Shown here in pieces: positions 28,493-37,459 of a stretch of DNA of 64,000 bases. A program made the position numbers and the translations under genes. Position 1 is the stretch's first letter. Every line of letters starts with the position of its first letter. The DNA comes from Mucilaginibacter sp. (GTDB taxonomy: Bacteria; Bacteroidota; Bacteroidia; Sphingobacteriales; Sphingobacteriaceae), in assembly GCF_025359345.1 (NCBI RefSeq), contig NZ_JANYGQ010000022.1, positions 62,001-126,000 on the forward strand, in the 5' to 3' direction. The notes beneath the pieces were generated by a model. It searched no databases. It worked only from the letters and a program-made list of their open reading frames with translations, and had not been told where the DNA came from.

Positions 28493-29294
28493 ATTTCAGG
28501 CTATCAACCGCTTTCCGTACGCTTCCGTATTTGGCAAGTAAATCTGCTGCGGTTTGTTCGTCCAAACCCGTTTCGGTCATCACCATGCGGGTACCGCGGT
28601 CGACCAGCTTATTGTTTGTTAATGCCATATCCACCATTTTATTGCCTTTAACGCGGCCGAGTTGTATCATTACGCTGGTGCTCAGCATATTTAAAACCAG
28701 TTTTTGCGCGGTACCTGCCTTCATCCGGGTCGAGCCTGTTAAAAACTCGGGGCCGGTGACCACTTCAACCGGGTATTTGGCCGCAGCCGCCACCGGGCTG
28801 CCGGTATTGCAAACAATGCAGCCTGTAACAATATTGTGCGCATTGGCCGCCTTTAACCCGCCTATAACGTAAGGTGTAGTGCCTGATGCAGCTATGCCCA
28901 CCACCACGTCCTTTTCAGTAATATCAAAGGCTTTAAGATCGAGCCAGGCTTGTTCAATATCGTCTTCAGCAAACTCAACTGCTTTACGTATAGCACCATC
29001 GCCGCCGGCAATTATGCCAACCACCCAATCGAACGGCACGCCGAATGTAGGCGGACATTCCGAAGCATCAACCACTCCAAGCCTGCCGCTGGTGCCTGCA
29101 CCAATGTAAAACAACCGTCCCCCCTCCTTCATTTTGGCTGCGGTCGCCGTTGCAAGGGCCTCGATTTGCGGTAAGGCCTTTGCAACCGCAAGCGGAACCG
29201 TTTGATCCTCACGATTAATACTCTCAAGAATCTGCAACAACGGCATTTGTTCCAGGTTGTTGTAATGCGAATCCTTTTCGGTGGTTCTTTCCAT
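28491..29294 (-). CDS. murQ: N-acetylmuramic acid 6-phosphate etherase
   Basis: 267 residues from the ATG at 29294 (MERTTEKDSHYNNLEQM, the usual MurQ opening); the frame to 29393 crosses a repeat. It is a SIS sugar-phosphate fold with AGTSGRLGVVDASECPPTFG and the GSTRMKAGTAQK signature. MurQ cleaves the lactyl ether of MurNAc-6-phosphate to GlcNAc-6-phosphate in cell-wall recycling. No murein sugar kinase or transporter is adjacent. Length and motifs are normal. Confidence 0.94.
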   Translation of the reverse strand: MERTTEKDSHYNNLEQMPLLQILESINREDQTVPLAVAKALPQIEALATATAAKMKEGGRLFYIGAGTSGRLGVVDASECPPTFGVPFDWVVGIIAGGDGAIRKAVEFAEDDIEQAWLDLKAFDITEKDVVVGIAASGTTPYVIGGLKAANAHNIVTGCIVCNTGSPVAAAAKYPVEVVTGPEFLTGSTRMKAGTAQKLVLNMLSTSVMIQLGRVKGNKMVDMALTNNKLVDRGTRMVMTETGLDEQTAADLLAKYGSVRKAVDSLK

Positions 29295-29325
29295 GGGACA
29301 AAATTGAGGAAAAGATTTGAAAAAA

Positions 29326-29485
29326 AGTCGGGAAAGTCCGGAAAGTCGGAAAAGTCCGGAAAGACGCTGCGGCGCCGGGTCAACGTTTAACAATTCCCTG
29401 ACAAGTACCTAACTTCTGCACTTCATATCTTTTTTGTCTTTCCCGACTTTTCAGACTTCGGACTTTATTGACTTTCCGGACTTTT
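29326..29485. repeat. intergenic inverted repeat, GGAAAGTCCGG-type words
   Basis: Left arm 29326-29364 repeats AAGTCGGGAAAGTCCGG-like words and right arm 29436-29485 repeats the reverse-complement words (CCGACTTT, CTTTCCGGACTTT). It fills the spacer between the divergent murQ and ctp genes and overlaps the ctp -33 box. Confidence 0.6.
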
Positions 29486-29496
29486 ATTTAACTTTG
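29468..29496 (+). promoter_or_regulatory. promoter of the C-terminal processing peptidase gene
   Basis: TTG at 29468-29470 and TAACTTTG at 29489-29496 with an 18-bp spacer match the Bacteroidota consensus. The -7 box covers the alternative GTG at 29496, which argues for the ATG at 29511 as the start. Confidence 0.65.
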
Positions 29497-29510
29497 TGAT
29501 TAATAAGACA

Positions 29511-31106
29511 ATGAAACGAGCTGCAGGAATAATTTTCAGGACGATGGTATTGGTGTTGCTGGGAATAGCTATAGGGTTGTTTATCAGTAACCACAGCCTT
29601 ATGAACCAAAGCCTCGGCTTTTCGATGCAGGACGGCGATAAGATATCAAAGGTTTTAAACCTGGTAAAAGATAGTTACGTCGACTCTGTAAATGTCGATA
29701 GTATCGAGGGCGCCACTGTAAACAACCTCCTTCAAAACCTCGACCCGCACTCACTTTACCTGCCCGAACAACGCGCAACTTCGCTAAATGAAGGCTTGGC
29801 AGGCGGCTTTACCGGTATCGGCCTTGAATACCAATTATTGCGCGATACCCTGGTGATTACCCAAATTTACACCGGCGGGCCTGCGGCAAATGCCGGACTG
29901 GTTACCGGCGACCGGATATTAGAAGTAAACAATAAAAAGTTTTCGGGCACACATCTTACCACAAAGTTGGTTAATAAAGCTTTGCGCGGCGACGATAAGT
30001 CGGCGATATTGGTTACAGTTGTGCCACCAAACTCACTCATAAAAAAACAATACACACTAAAACGCGGGCACGTTAATACCAGCAGCCTTGATGCTGCGTA
30101 CATGGCTGCACCCGGCGTTGGTTACATAAAAATCAGCAAGTTTGCGTTAACTACCGATGCCGATTTCAGGGATGCAATTGGCAAGCTAAAGGCAAAAGGC
30201 CTGCAAAAGCTGGTGCTGGATTTAAGGCAGAACGGCGGCGGCTACCTGAACGCAGCTACCGCACTGGCCGATGAATTTTTAACCAAAGGCAAACTGATAG
30301 TTTATACCCAGGGCATACACGAAGATCGCCGGGATTACTTTGCGACGGATTCCGGCACTTTCCAGCAGGGCAAGCTGGCCGTAATAATTGATGAATATTC
30401 GGCGTCGGCAAGCGAAATACTTGCCGGCGCTTTGCAGGACCTGGATAGGGCCACCATTGTCGGCCGGCGCTCGTTTGGTAAAGGACTTGTGCAGCAGCAA
30501 TTTTCGTTTGACGATGGTTCGGCTGTTAATTTAACTATTGCCAGGTATTACACGCCCTCGGGCCGATCAATCCAAAAATCGTACAAAGCCGGTGTAGATA
30601 GTTATCATAACGAAATTGCCGAACGTATGCGTAAAGGCGAACTATTTTCGGCGCAAAGCAATTTGGATGACAGCATTTTTAAACGTCCATCGCCGTACCA
30701 TACAGCAAACGGCCGCAAAGTATTTAGTGGCGGTGGCATAATGCCCGATGTTTTTGTACCGGCCGATACAACCGGCAACACCTACCTGGTGCAGACATTA
30801 GGCGACCAGCAGCTTTTTTCGGCATATGTAATTGATAAGCTGCAGCCTAAGCTAAGCCAGTTTGCGTCAGCAGAAGATTTTATTAAACAATATAATATGA
30901 GCGATGCTGAGCTCAACAATTTTATATTGTATGTTTCGAAAACCATCAAAGAAATTGATTCGCGCGAACTGGCGCAATCAAAATCAACTATAAAAACCTT
31001 AGTAAAAGCCAATGCCGCCCGTTTTAAATGGGGTGATAATGCCTACTTCGAGGCTATAAACAGCGACGATGTTACGCTTGTAAAGGCTGTTGAGGCGGTA
31101 AAATAA
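29511..31106 (+). CDS. S41 family C-terminal processing peptidase
   Basis: 531 residues. An N-terminal membrane helix (about 5-28) is followed by the DPHSLYLP region, a PDZ domain (about 85-165, GIGLEY to AGLVTGDRI) and the S41 protease core with EYSASASEILAGAL carrying the catalytic Ser near residue 297 and the catalytic Lys in RRSFGKGLVQ about 25 residues later. Such proteases trim or degrade envelope proteins from their C-termini in the periplasm. The C-terminal 150 residues are an extra helical region typical of Bacteroidota Ctp. The start is explained under the promoter entry. Confidence 0.92.
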   Translation: MKRAAGIIFRTMVLVLLGIAIGLFISNHSLMNQSLGFSMQDGDKISKVLNLVKDSYVDSVNVDSIEGATVNNLLQNLDPHSLYLPEQRATSLNEGLAGGFTGIGLEYQLLRDTLVITQIYTGGPAANAGLVTGDRILEVNNKKFSGTHLTTKLVNKALRGDDKSAILVTVVPPNSLIKKQYTLKRGHVNTSSLDAAYMAAPGVGYIKISKFALTTDADFRDAIGKLKAKGLQKLVLDLRQNGGGYLNAATALADEFLTKGKLIVYTQGIHEDRRDYFATDSGTFQQGKLAVIIDEYSASASEILAGALQDLDRATIVGRRSFGKGLVQQQFSFDDGSAVNLTIARYYTPSGRSIQKSYKAGVDSYHNEIAERMRKGELFSAQSNLDDSIFKRPSPYHTANGRKVFSGGGIMPDVFVPADTTGNTYLVQTLGDQQLFSAYVIDKLQPKLSQFASAEDFIKQYNMSDAELNNFILYVSKTIKEIDSRELAQSKSTIKTLVKANAARFKWGDNAYFEAINSDDVTLVKAVEAVK

Positions 31107-31188
31107 ACACGATTTAGGGATTGAATAGATTTTCAGGATTAGTTTGCCTGCAGAATCCTGTAAATCATTAAAATCCTGTAATCGTGTT
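31106..31188. repeat. inverted repeat between convergent genes
   Basis: AACACGATT at 31106 and AATCGTGTT ending at 31188 are reverse complements, with inner CAGGATT/AATCCTG words, reaching both flanking stop codons. It may work as a two-way terminator but has no T-run. Related AATCCTG words occur at 33910-33970. Confidence 0.5.
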
Positions 31189-33574
31189 AAATGTCATGAA
31201 CCGACGCGTCTTCGGCCATGTCAATAATCACTTTGTCCAGTCTCTCCAGCTCCGCCTGGATGTACTGAAGTATTTCATCGTCCGATGGGTTGTCGGCTAG
31301 CATTGCAGCTAATCCCTTTAAATTAGCCAGGGGGCTCCGAATAAGGTGCGATTGTTTCCACGCCATATCCTTTATACTGGTTATATGATCCTGGATCCGT
31401 TGGTAAGCTGCTTTCAGGTTGTCTTCTGATTTTTTCCTCTCAGTTATATCCGATAATGCCAGCATTAAGCCAAATATTTCATTTTTATCGTTGGTTATAG
31501 GGAACAGCCTGGTATAGAACCAAAGTACCGACCCATCGGGCTGCGGATAGTTAATTTCATAACTTACGTTTCGGCCTTTCAACACCTCCGTGGCATAATT
31601 TATAAATTGCGGAAATCTTTCCGTTGGGAAATAATCAGGGAGCCGATCACCTTTCGCCGGGCTACGGTTATATTGGCTATTTACAAATTTAACAGCCATT
31701 TGGTTAAAAGCCATCACGCTAAGATTCTCGTCTAACAGTGCGTAGGCGGTATCGGTAGTGTCCATAATGGTTTTAAGGTTGGCTTCCGATTTTTTAAGTA
31801 GTTCTTCAGCTTTAAGCCGTTCGGTAATATCGCTTGTTAACGAAAGCCTCACCGGCCGATTGTTGAATATAATATCCTGGGAAACTATATTTACAAAAAT
31901 GATAGTACCATCTTTCTTAACATGCTTTGTCACTCCAAAGTCAGTTGCCCCATTAATCTCTTTCTGAAAAATTTTCAGTTGCTGCCCCAAATCTTCTGGT
32001 GGCCGCAAATTTTTTACACTCATTTGCAAAAGCTCATCTTTTGTATAACCATAAAGGTTAACAGCGGCATCATTAACAGCAATAATAGACATGTCTTCTT
32101 TTGCTACCATCCACAAAGGCGATGGGTTGTTTTCAAACAGCAGTTTATATTTTTGCTCTGATGACCTTAGCTCATCCTCGGCTTTAATACGCGACGAAAT
32201 ATCAATACCCGTTCCCAACAAACAGAGCTGATTTTCGTACATTACAGGGCTGCCGGTTAATAAAAACGGGATATTGGCGCCATCCTTAGTTTTTGCCTGG
32301 GCCTCAACAGTTGCATAACCTTCGGAAAACGTTTTTTTAATGGCATCATCAACCTTTATAAGATCTTCCTTAATAATCAGGTCTTTAGTGGTGAGTTTTG
32401 ATATTTCCTCTTCGTTATAGCCGGTAACTGTTTCAAAATTTTTATTCCATCGCAAATACTCTTCCTTATCGTTTATCAGGTAAAAAACCCCGGGCAGACT
32501 GTTAATAATTGTTTCCGAAAGGACCTTTTCCCTTAAAATAAGCTCTTCAGCTTTTTTCCTGTCGGTAATATCACGGGCAATAACTAAGGTTCTGTTATCA
32601 GCGAACATCGTTACCTTAATTTCGACGTCTATTATTTTCCCGTCCTTGCGCGCAAGTCGCCGTTCCCTGGTTAAAGATTGGTCAGGGTGGTGACCTTTAT
32701 GAATAACGGGATCAGTTTTTAATTGCTCAGGGTCCACAATAGCCTCAACATTTAGTTTCAATAATTCATCTTTTGAGTACCCTATCATTTTACACATGCT
32801 TCCGTTTACCTCGACAAAATCCCCCTTACCATCCACCAGGTAAATCGCATCAGAAGCATTTTCAAGCAACGAACGGTATTTCCGCTCGCTTTGTTTAATA
32901 GTGTGGCTGCTTTTTAAAATATCGTTAATTAAATGTTTTACATTTTTTATTATGTAGAAGGATAGGGATAAGGCGACAACTAACGACAATAAAATTAAAA
33001 GGAAAAATTTTTGAGAGGCCCCCTGGTATATTTGGTTGTTATCATCAAATATTTTCTTTCCTACCTGTACCTGCAATTCCATTAACTGGTTTATTTTTAG
33101 TGCAAAAGGCGGGGATTGCGAAGAAAATTCATCTTTTATTAACTTATCAAGAGCCAGGGTATCCTGTTTGGTCAAAATAGATTCAAGTGCTTTATACACC
33201 TCATCGTTCCGGCTTTTAATTAGGTCTGCATTTTTTACCAAAAATTTTTCCTCTGGCGTAAGATAAGTGAGTTTGTAATTATGCCAATTGGTATCCATAA
33301 TCCTTTTGGCTTTTTCAACCCGTTGTTTTGCTTCACTAAACGTAAGTACATGGTTTTTAACATTTCCGGGCACAGGAAGGATTTCTTCAATATACTCATA
33401 GCGAACATTGGATAGTTGCTGGATACATAACACGCGGTCGGCGTACAACGCCCGGGTGTTTTCGTTCATTTTTTTCAGCTCGATGATACCATAGTAGCCC
33501 AGCCCCACTAAGCTGGCGGCGGTAATAAATATCAACATGTACAACTTTGAGGAAGCGCTGAACTTATTTAACAT
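31187..33574 (-). CDS. multi-PAS membrane sensor with a HisKA-like end but no ATPase domain
   Basis: 795 residues. Two membrane helices (about 10-30 and 190-215) enclose a periplasmic four-helix-bundle sensor of the MCP type. Four PAS domains follow (about 230-350, 355-475, 480-600, 605-725), several with the PAC end DITERKKAEE. The last 55 residues are a phosphoacceptor-like helix with H743-L-I-R-S-P-L, and the protein then stops without HATPase_c. The ending is like that of the GAF-PAS protein at 8600-9742, so it is probably a natural architecture. It could signal through a partner kinase. Confidence 0.8.
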   Translation of the reverse strand: MLNKFSASSKLYMLIFITAASLVGLGYYGIIELKKMNENTRALYADRVLCIQQLSNVRYEYIEEILPVPGNVKNHVLTFSEAKQRVEKAKRIMDTNWHNYKLTYLTPEEKFLVKNADLIKSRNDEVYKALESILTKQDTLALDKLIKDEFSSQSPPFALKINQLMELQVQVGKKIFDDNNQIYQGASQKFFLLILLSLVVALSLSFYIIKNVKHLINDILKSSHTIKQSERKYRSLLENASDAIYLVDGKGDFVEVNGSMCKMIGYSKDELLKLNVEAIVDPEQLKTDPVIHKGHHPDQSLTRERRLARKDGKIIDVEIKVTMFADNRTLVIARDITDRKKAEELILREKVLSETIINSLPGVFYLINDKEEYLRWNKNFETVTGYNEEEISKLTTKDLIIKEDLIKVDDAIKKTFSEGYATVEAQAKTKDGANIPFLLTGSPVMYENQLCLLGTGIDISSRIKAEDELRSSEQKYKLLFENNPSPLWMVAKEDMSIIAVNDAAVNLYGYTKDELLQMSVKNLRPPEDLGQQLKIFQKEINGATDFGVTKHVKKDGTIIFVNIVSQDIIFNNRPVRLSLTSDITERLKAEELLKKSEANLKTIMDTTDTAYALLDENLSVMAFNQMAVKFVNSQYNRSPAKGDRLPDYFPTERFPQFINYATEVLKGRNVSYEINYPQPDGSVLWFYTRLFPITNDKNEIFGLMLALSDITERKKSEDNLKAAYQRIQDHITSIKDMAWKQSHLIRSPLANLKGLAAMLADNPSDDEILQYIQAELERLDKVIIDMAEDASVHDI

Positions 33575-33970
33575 CGTATTTTATTGAACGGCTACATAAA
33601 TAACTTTCATTTGTTGTTTAGGTTCGCTGATGCCTTATTGATGGGTTTATTAGGGTTATCCCAACTTTAATTCAACTGGAACACAACTAAAAAATGCACC
33701 AGTTAAATCAGCTTTATAAAGCTATGATAAAAAAACAATAAAATTGCCAGTGGCTTTTACTCGGAGTTAATTTACGTCTTAAAACAATTTAAAAGGAAAT
33801 GGACGCAGCAAATGGGATTGATGGCGAATGTTTTGAAGCAGCCGAGGGTATAGAGTGAGGCCCGAGAAGGCAGCAATGGGTTAAAATAAATGACCTATGG
33901 ATTTGACGAATACAGGATTGATTTGATACGTCAATCAATCCTGCAAATCGCTATAATCTGTTAATCGTGT
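33575..33970. other. 396-bp intergenic region without a supported gene
   Basis: It is AT-rich near the kinase start. A 19-codon open frame begins at 33800 (ATG GAC GCA GCA) after an AAAAGGAA stretch, but nothing further supports it. Near 33910-33970 the words CAGGATTGATT and AATCAATCCTG form an inverted repeat of the same kind as at 31106-31188. Confidence 0.4.
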
Positions 33971-35272
33971 CTATTTCTGCCTAAACCAAACCTGAACCGG
34001 CGCTCCGTTAAAATCAAAGTTTTCCCTTAGCTTATTCTCAATAAACCGGTAGTAAGGCTCCTTAATATATTGCGGCAGGTTGCAGAAAAATGCAAACATA
34101 GGCGATGAGCCCGCTATCTGGGTGATGTATTTTATTTTAACGTATTTGCCTTTTATTGATGGCGGCGGATAGGCCTCAATTATCGGCAGCATTATTTCAT
34201 TTAATTTGGATGTAGGTATCTTCCTGATTTTATTTTGATACACCAGGTTGGCAGTATCAATCACCTTTAACACCCTTTGTTTTTCGGTAACCGAGGTAAA
34301 TACGATAGGCACGTCGGTAAACGGCGCTATTTTATCACGTATCTGCTCTTCAAAAACTTTAACTGTTTTGTTATTTTTTTCGATAAGGTCCCACTTGTTT
34401 ACTACTATTACCACACCCTTTTTATTCTTTTCGGCAAGGTGGAATATATTGATATCCTGCGACTCGATGCCTTCAACCGCATCAATCATCAGGATAACTA
34501 CGTCTGCTTCTTCCAGCGCCTTAATGGTACGCATAACCGAGTAAAATTCGATATTCTCCTTCACCTTGGTCTTCTTGCGCATCCCGGCGGTATCAATCAG
34601 CATAAAATCATGCCCGTATTGATTATAATGGATATGAATGGAGTCGCGCGTGGTGCCGGCAATAGGTGTTACAATGTTCCTGTCCTTCCCTATCAGTGAG
34701 TTAATTATTGACGATTTGCCCACATTGGGTCGGCCGATAATGGCATATTTCGGGCGTTCGTTATCTTCCAGCGGCTCATCGTCAAAATGTTTAACAACTT
34801 CATCAAGCAGTTCGCCTGTTCCCGACCCGGTCATCGACGATATATTATAAAGCTCCCCTAGTCCGAGGCTATAAAACTCCATAGAGTCAGACAGCTGCGA
34901 ATTATTGTCGAGTTTGTTAACTACCACAAATACAGGCTTTTTGCCCTTGCGCAAAATGTTTGCTATTTCATCGTCCAAATCGGTGATGCCAGTGGTAACA
35001 TCAACCATAAATAAAATTATGGTAGCCTCTTCAATGGCAATTATAACCTGCTCACGTATGGCGGCTTCAAACACGTCTGCCGAGTTGGCCACATAGCCGC
35101 CGGTATCTATAACGGTAAACTGGCGGCCAATCCATTCAGAAACACCGTAGTGCCTGTCGCGCGTAACGCCGCTAAAGTCGTCAACAATGGCCTTGCGGGT
35201 TTCGGTTAAACGGTTATATAAAGTTGATTTGCCTACGTTGGGCCTGCCCACTATGGCTACTATATTGCTCAT
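33971..35272 (-). CDS. der: ribosome biogenesis GTPase Der
   Basis: 433 residues with two tandem G domains, each with a full P-loop ([14 protein letters not shown] at 9-22; [14 protein letters not shown] near 180), DTGG/DTAG switch motifs and NKLD/NKWD specificity motifs, then a C-terminal KH-like domain. Der acts in maturation of the 50S subunit. It lies downstream of era on the same strand with a 160-bp repeat-filled gap. Confidence 0.96.
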   Translation of the reverse strand: MSNIVAIVGRPNVGKSTLYNRLTETRKAIVDDFSGVTRDRHYGVSEWIGRQFTVIDTGGYVANSADVFEAAIREQVIIAIEEATIILFMVDVTTGITDLDDEIANILRKGKKPVFVVVNKLDNNSQLSDSMEFYSLGLGELYNISSMTGSGTGELLDEVVKHFDDEPLEDNERPKYAIIGRPNVGKSSIINSLIGKDRNIVTPIAGTTRDSIHIHYNQYGHDFMLIDTAGMRKKTKVKENIEFYSVMRTIKALEEADVVILMIDAVEGIESQDINIFHLAEKNKKGVVIVVNKWDLIEKNNKTVKVFEEQIRDKIAPFTDVPIVFTSVTEKQRVLKVIDTANLVYQNKIRKIPTSKLNEIMLPIIEAYPPPSIKGKYVKIKYITQIAGSSPMFAFFCNLPQYIKEPYYRFIENKLRENFDFNGAPVQVWFRQK

Positions 35273-35279
35273 TTTTTTA

Positions 35280-35430
35280 GATTTGAGATATGAGATTTGA
35301 GATGTGAGATGTGAGTCTCCTCATCTGAAAATCAACATCTAAAATTATTTAATTTTATTAACAGGTAAGATCTTAAAATGCCAGATGATCAACCGCTTTT
35401 GGTCTCATATCTCACATCTCAATACTCACG
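35280..35430. repeat. intergenic inverted repeat, TTTGAGATATGAGATGTGAG-type words
   Basis: Left arm 35280-35316 is a degenerate tandem run of GAGATxTGAGAT words; right arm 35402-35430 (CTCATATCTCACATCTCAATACTCAC) is its reverse complement. It fills most of the gap between der and era. Confidence 0.65.
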
Positions 35431-35432
35431 TC

Positions 35433-36308
35433 TTATTCGTACCCAAACTTCTTTAGGTAATTTTTCTTGCTGCGCCAGTCAGGGATTACTTTTACAAACA
35501 TCTCCAAAAATATTTTCTTCTGGAAAAACTCTTCCATGTCCCGGCGCGCATAGGTGCCTACTATTTTCAGCATGCTGCCGCCCGTACCAATTATTATATT
35601 TTTCTGCGAATCGCGCTCTACAATAATCTCCGCGCTTATGCGGTGTAATTTTTCGCCTTCAACAAACGCGGTTACAATTACCTCGGTACTGTAAGGTATT
35701 TCCTTTTTGTACTGCTTCAATATCTGTGCCCGTATCATTTCCGATGCAAAAAAGCGGTCGTTCCGGTCGGTAAGCGCGTCCTTTTCATAATAAGCAGGAT
35801 GCTCCGGCAGGTTTTCAATCACAAAATTCATTACCGCCAGCACGTTGTAGTCTTTAAGAGCCGATATGGCAAAAACCGCTTTTGGTTTTAGCTTTTCTTC
35901 CCAAAATTCAACTTTGGCTTTAACGGTTTCCTCGTCGCTTTGGTCAACCTTGTTAATTAACACTGCAACCGGGGCTTGCGTGCCTTCCAGCTTTTTCAGC
36001 ACATCGGTTTCGTCGTACTCTTCGTAAATATCGGTAACCAGCAAAATCAGGTCGGCGTCAACAATCGAGCCGTCAACCTGGTGCATCATGCTCTCGTGCA
36101 GGGCATAGTGCGGTTTAATAACACCAGGGGTATCCGAAAATACAATCTGGTAATCTTCGTCGTTAACAATACCCAGTATTCGGTGCCTTGTTGTTTGTGC
36201 CTTGGGGGTGATGATAGACATTTTTTCACCAACAAGAGCGTTCATAAGCGTTGATTTGCCTGCGTTGGGCTTACCAATTATACTCACGAAACCTGCCTTA
36301 TGCGCCAT
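35433..36308 (-). CDS. era: GTPase Era
   Basis: 291 residues with a P-loop GKPNAGKSTLMNAL (12-25), DTPG, NKVD, and a C-terminal KH domain whose EVIVTAFVEGEKLHRISAEIIVERDSQKNIIIGTGGSMLK segment is diagnostic (quoted only to name its span, about 206-245). Era binds the 3' end of 16S rRNA in 30S assembly. The start follows the common MAHKAGFVSIIGKPN opening. Confidence 0.95.
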   Translation of the reverse strand: MAHKAGFVSIIGKPNAGKSTLMNALVGEKMSIITPKAQTTRHRILGIVNDEDYQIVFSDTPGVIKPHYALHESMMHQVDGSIVDADLILLVTDIYEEYDETDVLKKLEGTQAPVAVLINKVDQSDEETVKAKVEFWEEKLKPKAVFAISALKDYNVLAVMNFVIENLPEHPAYYEKDALTDRNDRFFASEMIRAQILKQYKKEIPYSTEVIVTAFVEGEKLHRISAEIIVERDSQKNIIIGTGGSMLKIVGTYARRDMEEFFQKKIFLEMFVKVIPDWRSKKNYLKKFGYE

Positions 36309-36330
36309 AAAAAAATAATTAAAATATTAT

Positions 36331-36369
36331 TTGGACTGCAAAGAAACGAATTATATCTTTGCAGTCCAA
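36331..36369 (+). promoter_or_regulatory. initiator-tRNA promoter inside a perfect 13-bp inverted repeat
   Basis: TTG (36331-36333) and TATCTTTG (36354-36361) with a 20-bp spacer match the promoter consensus. They are embedded in a perfect inverted repeat, TTGGACTGCAAAG (36331-36343) and CTTTGCAGTCCAA (36357-36369), with a 13-bp centre. It could be an operator or a shared symmetric element with the divergent era gene. Confidence 0.6.
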
Positions 36370-36454
36370 TTAAAACGGAGTGCAAAATGCATTTTTAGCT
36401 AATTGGAAGCAACTTTCCGAAGTTATGATCGGATCGCAACATATAAAAAAACAG

Positions 36455-36527
<73 letters not shown>

Positions 36528-36536
36528 CCTCAGAAT

Positions 36537-36575
36537 CAGGCAGTTACAGTCAAATGTAGCTGCCTTTCTTTTTTT
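36537..36575 (+). terminator. terminator after tRNA-Met
   Basis: AGGCAGTTACA pairs with TGTAGCTGCCT (one mismatch) around a short loop, followed by TTTCTTTTTTT. The same sequence recurs at 41015-41053 with changes that weaken the stem. Confidence 0.75.
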
Positions 36576-36740
36576 GATAAAACAATGTTTAAACTCAGCG
36601 CTTTGTCCCGAAGGGCGGCCAGCCTACCGCTGCCCCATGCAGCGATTTACTATCTAAAGATAGGAAAATTTCCTGACAAAACCTCCCGTTTCCACGCGCT
36701 TTTTCGATAAAAACTTTCGAAAGTTTACCGTTTCATTCGC

Positions 36741-36748
36741 TATATTTG
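36741..36748 (+). promoter_or_regulatory. -7 element of the HTH pseudogene
   Basis: TATATTTG matches TAnnTTTG and lies 22 bp before the ATG at 36771. The same box precedes the intact copy, at 41218-41225. Confidence 0.45.
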
Positions 36749-36770
36749 CCTCACTGAACTTTTATTACAA

Positions 36771-36959
36771 ATGGATGGCAAACTGATTTGCGTCGAAGAA
36801 ACGTCCTTTTTTACGCTGATGGAAACAGTCTGTGAACGCCTGAAAGAGCTAAGAATATCCTGCACGATAAGTGGATTTCCAGCGCAGACGCAATGCATAG
36901 AGGCATCGAATTGGATCGTTGTTTTTTCATCCGCAAAGAAATTTGGCGGCAAGCGGTAA
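36771..36959 (+). pseudogene. broken copy of the island HTH protein
   Basis: The first 27 codons match the intact protein at 41248 (M-D-x-K-L-I-C-x-E-E-T...LMETVCxRLKE). A one-base deletion (GAGCTAAG against GAGCAAAAG) then shifts the frame. Similarity at DNA level continues to about 36898, after which the sequence departs completely before the helix-turn-helix part. The gene is thus both frameshifted and truncated. Confidence 0.8.
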
Positions 36960-37057
36960 ATAATTTCCTGTGTACGATGTGTTTTTAAAAGCGCACTTGT
37001 AAATTGTCATGAAATTGCAATAAATCCAAAATCAAGCAATTTATAAGGATATAATTA

Positions 37058-37065
37058 TAATTTTG
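37058..37065 (+). promoter_or_regulatory. candidate -7 element of the exported-peptide cassette
   Basis: TAATTTTG fits TAnnTTTG and lies 30 bp before the ATG at 37095. A -33 TTG at the right distance is missing. Confidence 0.4.
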
Positions 37066-37094
37066 AATCATTAAATAACTAAATCTTAACACAA

Positions 37095-37385
37095 ATGAAA
37101 AAATTATTTTTAGCCGCAGGCTTAGCCCTAATTTCCGCAAGCACATTTGCAAGTTCTTCAGTTAATTCAAAGCTTATTGAGAAAGACAACTCACTTAAAG
37201 TGGCGTTTGTTATGTCAGTTAAGGCAACAGCCACTTACGTAAGTAGTTGCGGAGTAAGCTGGAGTTTAGTTGCCTATGGAAATACTACAGGCCAAGCGGT
37301 AGACGGTCTTAGCAGACTTGCTTCTGCCTGTGATGCTGCTTGTAGTGATCCGAAGAACCCAAGTGTAATTACCGTTCCTGCATAA
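37095..37385 (+). CDS. small exported cysteine-containing protein
   Basis: 96 residues with a textbook signal peptide (MKKLFLAAGLALISASTFA). The mature chain of about 77 residues is small and Ser/Ala/Val-rich with three cysteines (C52, C79, C83), the last two in a C-x3-C pair. I know no family for it. It is first in an AT-rich three-gene cassette with a GLPGLI protein and a TonB-receptor-like barrel, which suggests it may be the exported product or ligand of that pair; this is inference. Confidence 0.6.
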   Translation: MKKLFLAAGLALISASTFASSSVNSKLIEKDNSLKVAFVMSVKATATYVSSCGVSWSLVAYGNTTGQAVDGLSRLASACDAACSDPKNPSVITVPA

Positions 37386-37459
37386 TAATTATAAATTTAA
37401 AACGTCTTATAGTCTCATGAGGGATAATTTTTAATTATTCCTCTTTTTTATTTAGTGCC

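Noticed and set aside
33800..33859. 19-codon open frame after an AAAAGGAA stretch
   Set aside because: Too short, no promoter or conservation evidence available.
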